Below are positions 43,635-46,013 of a stretch of DNA of 46,013 bases, piece by piece (within the stretch, counting starts at the first letter, position 1; every line of letters begins with the position of its first letter). A program made the translations under genes and the position numbers. Under the pieces are notes generated by a model. It saw nothing but the letters and a program-made list of their open reading frames with translations. It did no database searches and was not told where the DNA came from. The stretch is from a virus: positions 1 to 46,013 of the IMG/VR virus record IMGVR_UViG_3300024348_000080; one strand, written 5' to 3'.

Positions 43635-43955
43635 TTATTTTGTTTCTAGTAATTTATCTAAATCTTCAGTTATTATTTTCCATCCGTACATAGAAGCAAA
43701 GAATCTTGCTCCTGCTTGACAACGCTTTTTATCTTTAGAAGGGAAACTTAAGATTGCTTTTCTTACTTTAGTGTCGTTATAAAGTAGTTTAGCTAGCCAA
43801 TCTATAAATTCTTCTTCTTTAGCCATTGTCCAGGTATGGTCCCAATACCACGTAGGGGAACTAAAATCTACGTCATCGTAGTTTACTTCAATCATATTAC
43901 ACATATGAGTGAGTACTTGGGTTAATTCAGGACTAAATTCATCTTTTTTATTCAT
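43635..43955 (-). CDS. Unknown small protein (106 aa)
   Basis: 106 aa, helical, with many Trp/Tyr (SSPTWYWDHTWTMAKEEEFI, ARFFASMYGWKIITEDLDKL). It begins MNKKDEFSPELTQVLTHMCN. No family is recognised. It lies between helicase and ATPase genes in a tight operon, so it may be a helper of one of them; the sequence gives no direct support. The stop is 18 bp before the next start. Confidence 0.5.
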   Translation of the reverse strand: MNKKDEFSPELTQVLTHMCNMIEVNYDDVDFSSPTWYWDHTWTMAKEEEFIDWLAKLLYNDTKVRKAILSFPSKDKKRCQAGARFFASMYGWKIITEDLDKLLETK

Positions 43956-43969
43956 AAGCTTTTACAATT

Positions 43970-45076
43970 TTATAATTTTAAATACTTTTCATAATGATTA
44001 CCTACAGGATTATTCATCTCTTCAGGTTTTGGTAACTCGTCAAACTTTCCGTTAGCTCCATTAAAGTAAAGTCCTACGCTTGAATTTTCTAAGCCATAGT
44101 AACGGTCTTTAAGGAATTTAAGAGAGCGATATTTGTTACCAAGCAATGTTACATCATAGCCATTATGGACTGCTATGTTATATCTTGTTGGACTAAATAA
44201 ACCTAGAACTACTTCGTAATCTTGGTGTACACCCTTGTTAATGTGGAGTTCTTCCATAGAAGGTTCTAATTTCTCTTCCATTAACTGTCCTTTGTAGGTG
44301 TAGGTTTGCTTTTCTGATGCAGGAGTCTGTTGATGGACAATAATACTAGCCATCTTATATCGCTTAGAAAACACGTCTAATACATAATCCTTAATCATAA
44401 AGTCAAAAGTCTGATAGGAACTTAATTTCATCTTAGTGTCAGGAGCTATCTCATTAGATAAAAGACTAATGTGGTCTAGTACAAAGAATACCCAATGGTC
44501 TTCAGATTTGTATCTGTAGCCTGTAGTAATTCTTCTACCATCATCTAAGTCTTTGTAGATGTTTTCTCCTACATCTGGATTATCGAAGTACGCTTTTACG
44601 TACTTAGCTATACCTGTAGGATTCCTTATATAATCTATAACATCTACAATGTTTTGTAAATTAGTAATAAAGGTTTCTGCAGCTCTTATCTTAGTCATTA
44701 ACTCAGAACTTACACTATAGTTTCCTATAGATTTTAATTGCTGTACAGTAACAGTAATGTTGTGATTCTGATGTAAATAAATAGAGATAAAAGATAGCCA
44801 AAAGTCAGTAGCACTTTCTTCTAAAGCAAAATAAAATATCTTAGGAGTAATCTCTGTATTTCTTGTTGCTTTGTAGATGTTTACGATAGTCATGTATTTT
44901 GCAAACTTTGACTTACCTACACCTGATGCAGCAGTAATACAAGTAATAGAACCTTTAGTAAATCCTCCATAATACTGAGCTAATCTAGGAAAGGGAGGAG
45001 CAATAGATGTTATCCCTCCTGCTTCTTTGATTATCTTATTTCTTTCTATTTGGGAAATTATACTTTCAAAGTTCAT
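43970..45076 (-). CDS. DnaB-like replicative helicase (RecA-type core)
   Basis: 368 aa. Walker A S51-G-V-G-K55-S56 (ITCITAASGVGKSKFAKYM), catalytic Glu 86/87 (FYFALEES), Walker B strand V-L-D201-H (WVFFVLDHISLL), and the third motif I-I-V-H-Q-Q (sensor, 246-250). This is the core order of DnaB/SF4 helicases. The N-terminal DnaB domain is missing, so the protein is short, like other phage helicases. It should unwind the fork in front of the family A polymerase. It starts 2 bp after the 182-aa gene, with a primase further down in the same block. Confidence 0.82.
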   Translation of the reverse strand: MNFESIISQIERNKIIKEAGGITSIAPPFPRLAQYYGGFTKGSITCITAASGVGKSKFAKYMTIVNIYKATRNTEITPKIFYFALEESATDFWLSFISIYLHQNHNITVTVQQLKSIGNYSVSSELMTKIRAAETFITNLQNIVDVIDYIRNPTGIAKYVKAYFDNPDVGENIYKDLDDGRRITTGYRYKSEDHWVFFVLDHISLLSNEIAPDTKMKLSSYQTFDFMIKDYVLDVFSKRYKMASIIVHQQTPASEKQTYTYKGQLMEEKLEPSMEELHINKGVHQDYEVVLGLFSPTRYNIAVHNGYDVTLLGNKYRSLKFLKDRYYGLENSSVGLYFNGANGKFDELPKPEEMNNPVGNHYEKYLKL

Positions 45077-45078
45077 CT

Positions 45079-45627
45079 TTATAGAATTTGATGGCTATTG
45101 TAAGCAGGTCCAGTACCATTCTTTAATTCTTCACACCACTTAGCTAAGTCGCTTTGTTCTACTCCATCAATCTTTTTAGAGATAAAGTAACCACACTCTC
45201 TGATATACCTAATAGATCCTTGTCCTTTCAAGGTATCTATGTAAAGGTCAGTAGCTTTGGCTATTTCATCTAGAGTGTAATCGTATTCTGCTAAGAATTT
45301 AATCAATCGCTTAACCACACTTACCTTGTCAGTAGTCTTTCCTGATACTCCTATGTTCTTTGCACTAAACTTAGCGATAAACTCTGTTACCCATGTAATA
45401 GGTATTTCAGGTTGTGGGGTTAGATTGTCAATAATCTTAATAGGATCAGAATGTCTAGCAACTTTAAGTGCAGATATTACTTCACTTATGTCAAGTTCTT
45501 CAAGTGCTTTAGGTGTCCAACTAAAAGTAGTTCCATTATTCAGAAGTTTCTCTTCGTAAATCCACTTGTCTATCATTTTCTCTTTGACTGCTAGTTCCCA
45601 TAGGACTTCGTAGAATGTTTTTTTCAT
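45079..45627 (-). CDS. Unknown protein (182 aa), possible helicase-associated
   Basis: 182 aa. The middle and C-terminus are helical (VKRLIKFLAEYDYTLDEIAK, DLYIDTLKGQGSIRYIRECG, YFISKKIDGVEQSDLAKWCE), a pattern I have seen near replication and late-gene regulators in T4-like phages. The N-terminus (MKKTFYEVLWELAVKEKMID) could be a DNA-binding helix bundle. It is 2 bp from the DnaB-like gene, where helicase loaders usually lie, but no loader motif is visible. The start overlaps the upstream gene by 92 bp. Confidence 0.55.
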   Translation of the reverse strand: MKKTFYEVLWELAVKEKMIDKWIYEEKLLNNGTTFSWTPKALEELDISEVISALKVARHSDPIKIIDNLTPQPEIPITWVTEFIAKFSAKNIGVSGKTTDKVSVVKRLIKFLAEYDYTLDEIAKATDLYIDTLKGQGSIRYIRECGYFISKKIDGVEQSDLAKWCEELKNGTGPAYNSHQIL

Positions 45628-45805
45628 TTTCTGTTGTGGTTAAAATTACGTTTATGCCTTTGAATAATTGATCTTTCTTAAACTTAGGCGGGTCTACAAA
45701 GATAATGGATTCTTCAACTTTTTCCAAGTCTTCCATCCACATTTTTTTCATAAAAAGATAGTCTGGGGTTGATTCCAGACTATCTCCATAATATTCATTT
45801 TCCAT
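45536..45805 (-). CDS. Small acidic protein (89 aa), unknown
   Basis: 89 aa, begins MENEYYGDSLESTPDYLFMK; acidic and helical (MEDLEKVEESIIFVDPPKFK). The last 30 residues (RSPMGTSSQRENDRQVDLRR) overlap the next gene in another frame over 92 bp, so the C-terminus is constrained by that gene. The ATG at 45805 and coding-like composition before the overlap support it. No motif is recognised. Confidence 0.4.
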   Translation of the reverse strand: MENEYYGDSLESTPDYLFMKKMWMEDLEKVEESIIFVDPPKFKKDQLFKGINVILTTTENEKNILRSPMGTSSQRENDRQVDLRRETSE

Positions 45806-45859
45806 AAATTTTAGTTGATTCTACTTGTTTAATAGATAATTTACGATTAAAGAAATACC

Positions 45860-46013
45860 CTAAGCTGTTCCTTTTATATCGTCAAACTCTAGCTTACCTA
45901 GAAAAAGATTTTTAAAGTTCTCTTCCATACCATCTGCCATGTCTGGAGTTACGTTAAACATACTCTCACAGTCATTACAAGTAGTCTCAATAAGTAAATC
46001 ATTTGTGATTTCT
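45860..46013 (-). CDS. 3' end of a gene entering from the right edge (50 aa)
   Basis: An open frame without stop from the right edge to TAG at 45860-45862: EITNDLLIETTCNDCESMFN VTPDMADGM... ending LEFDDIKGTA. It contains a CxxC (CNDC) that could bind zinc, and an acidic C-terminus. The start lies outside the window, so the family cannot be named. The 54-bp gap to the next ATG (45805) holds no terminator, so the operon continues. Confidence 0.55.
   Translation of the reverse strand, partial: EITNDLLIETTCNDCESMFNVTPDMADGMEENFKNLFLGKLEFDDIKGTA

Noticed and set aside
1-46013. Recoded stop codons as in some crAss-like phages
   Set aside because: TAA, TAG (31678, 45860) and TGA (1942, 20103, 40385) all end genes at sensible places, and long genes have no internal stops.
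1-46013. tRNA genes, CRISPR array, integrase or IS element
   Set aside because: No cloverleaf-like or repeat-spacer pattern, recombinase motif or terminal-repeat element was seen in the gaps or genes.

Overview
The window looks like roughly 46 kb of a tailed phage of the crAss-like group (Crassvirales or a close relative) infecting a Bacteroidetes host. Supporting signs are low GC (about one third by eye), two long gene blocks pointing at each other, a very large virion protein with the DFDID active-site motif of crAss/YonO-type RNA polymerases, Bacteroidetes-type promoters (TTG - about 19 bp - TAnnTTTG), and genes that start without Shine-Dalgarno sites behind A-rich leaders. All three stop codons are used as stops, so the code is standard. 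No tRNA, CRISPR array, integrase or insertion sequence was seen.

Plus strand, 1-31580, is the virion and lysis block. First come short virion-type proteins: a peptidoglycan-binding-domain protein cut by the left edge, a beta-repeat protein, a basic Cys/Arg protein and a 50-residue Lys-rich protein. A strong terminator (1937-1966) and a promoter (1978-1990) follow. Next are a 771-aa and a 573-aa virion protein, then two giants of 4651 aa (6150-20105) and 2815 aa (20147-28594), each with a promoter-like TATATTTG or TAAATTTG box before the gene or the following operon. The 4651-aa protein carries a zincin-like motif, the RNA polymerase DFDID motif and, near its C-terminus, two small domains (SLOG-like and TDN..RTSG type) separated by three copies of a 20-bp direct repeat. 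The 2815-aa protein has an AT-rich, insertion-like N-terminal part and two more HExxH motifs. Behind it lie a small beta-rich protein, a holin, an overlapping spanin-like pair, a metallophosphoesterase and a small acidic protein. The block ends at a bidirectional terminator (31605-31634).

Minus strand, 31678-46013, is the replication, recombination and nucleotide-metabolism block, read from the right edge leftward. It holds a DnaB-like helicase, a RecA-like/Sak4-like ATPase, a candidate SSB with an acidic tail ending DINDIF, a TOPRIM primase, a DnaA domain-IV protein, uracil-DNA glycosylase, a DUF932 protein, a NinG-like nuclease, family A DNA polymerase with 3'-5' exonuclease, a NinB-like protein, a dATP/dGTP diphosphohydrolase-like protein, a RecB-like nuclease, a second small PD-(D/E)XK protein and a GroES-like protein, plus several unknowns.

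Likely logic, by analogy with studied crAss-like phages: the giant proteins travel in the virion and enter the cell, where the RNA polymerase starts early transcription of the minus block. The late plus block carries host-type promoters and is probably read by host RNA polymerase. The most interesting item is the repeat-bounded double domain cassette at the C-terminus of the RNA polymerase giant. It may be a swappable payload delivered with the virion, possibly acting on nucleotide signals of host defence; that function is inference.
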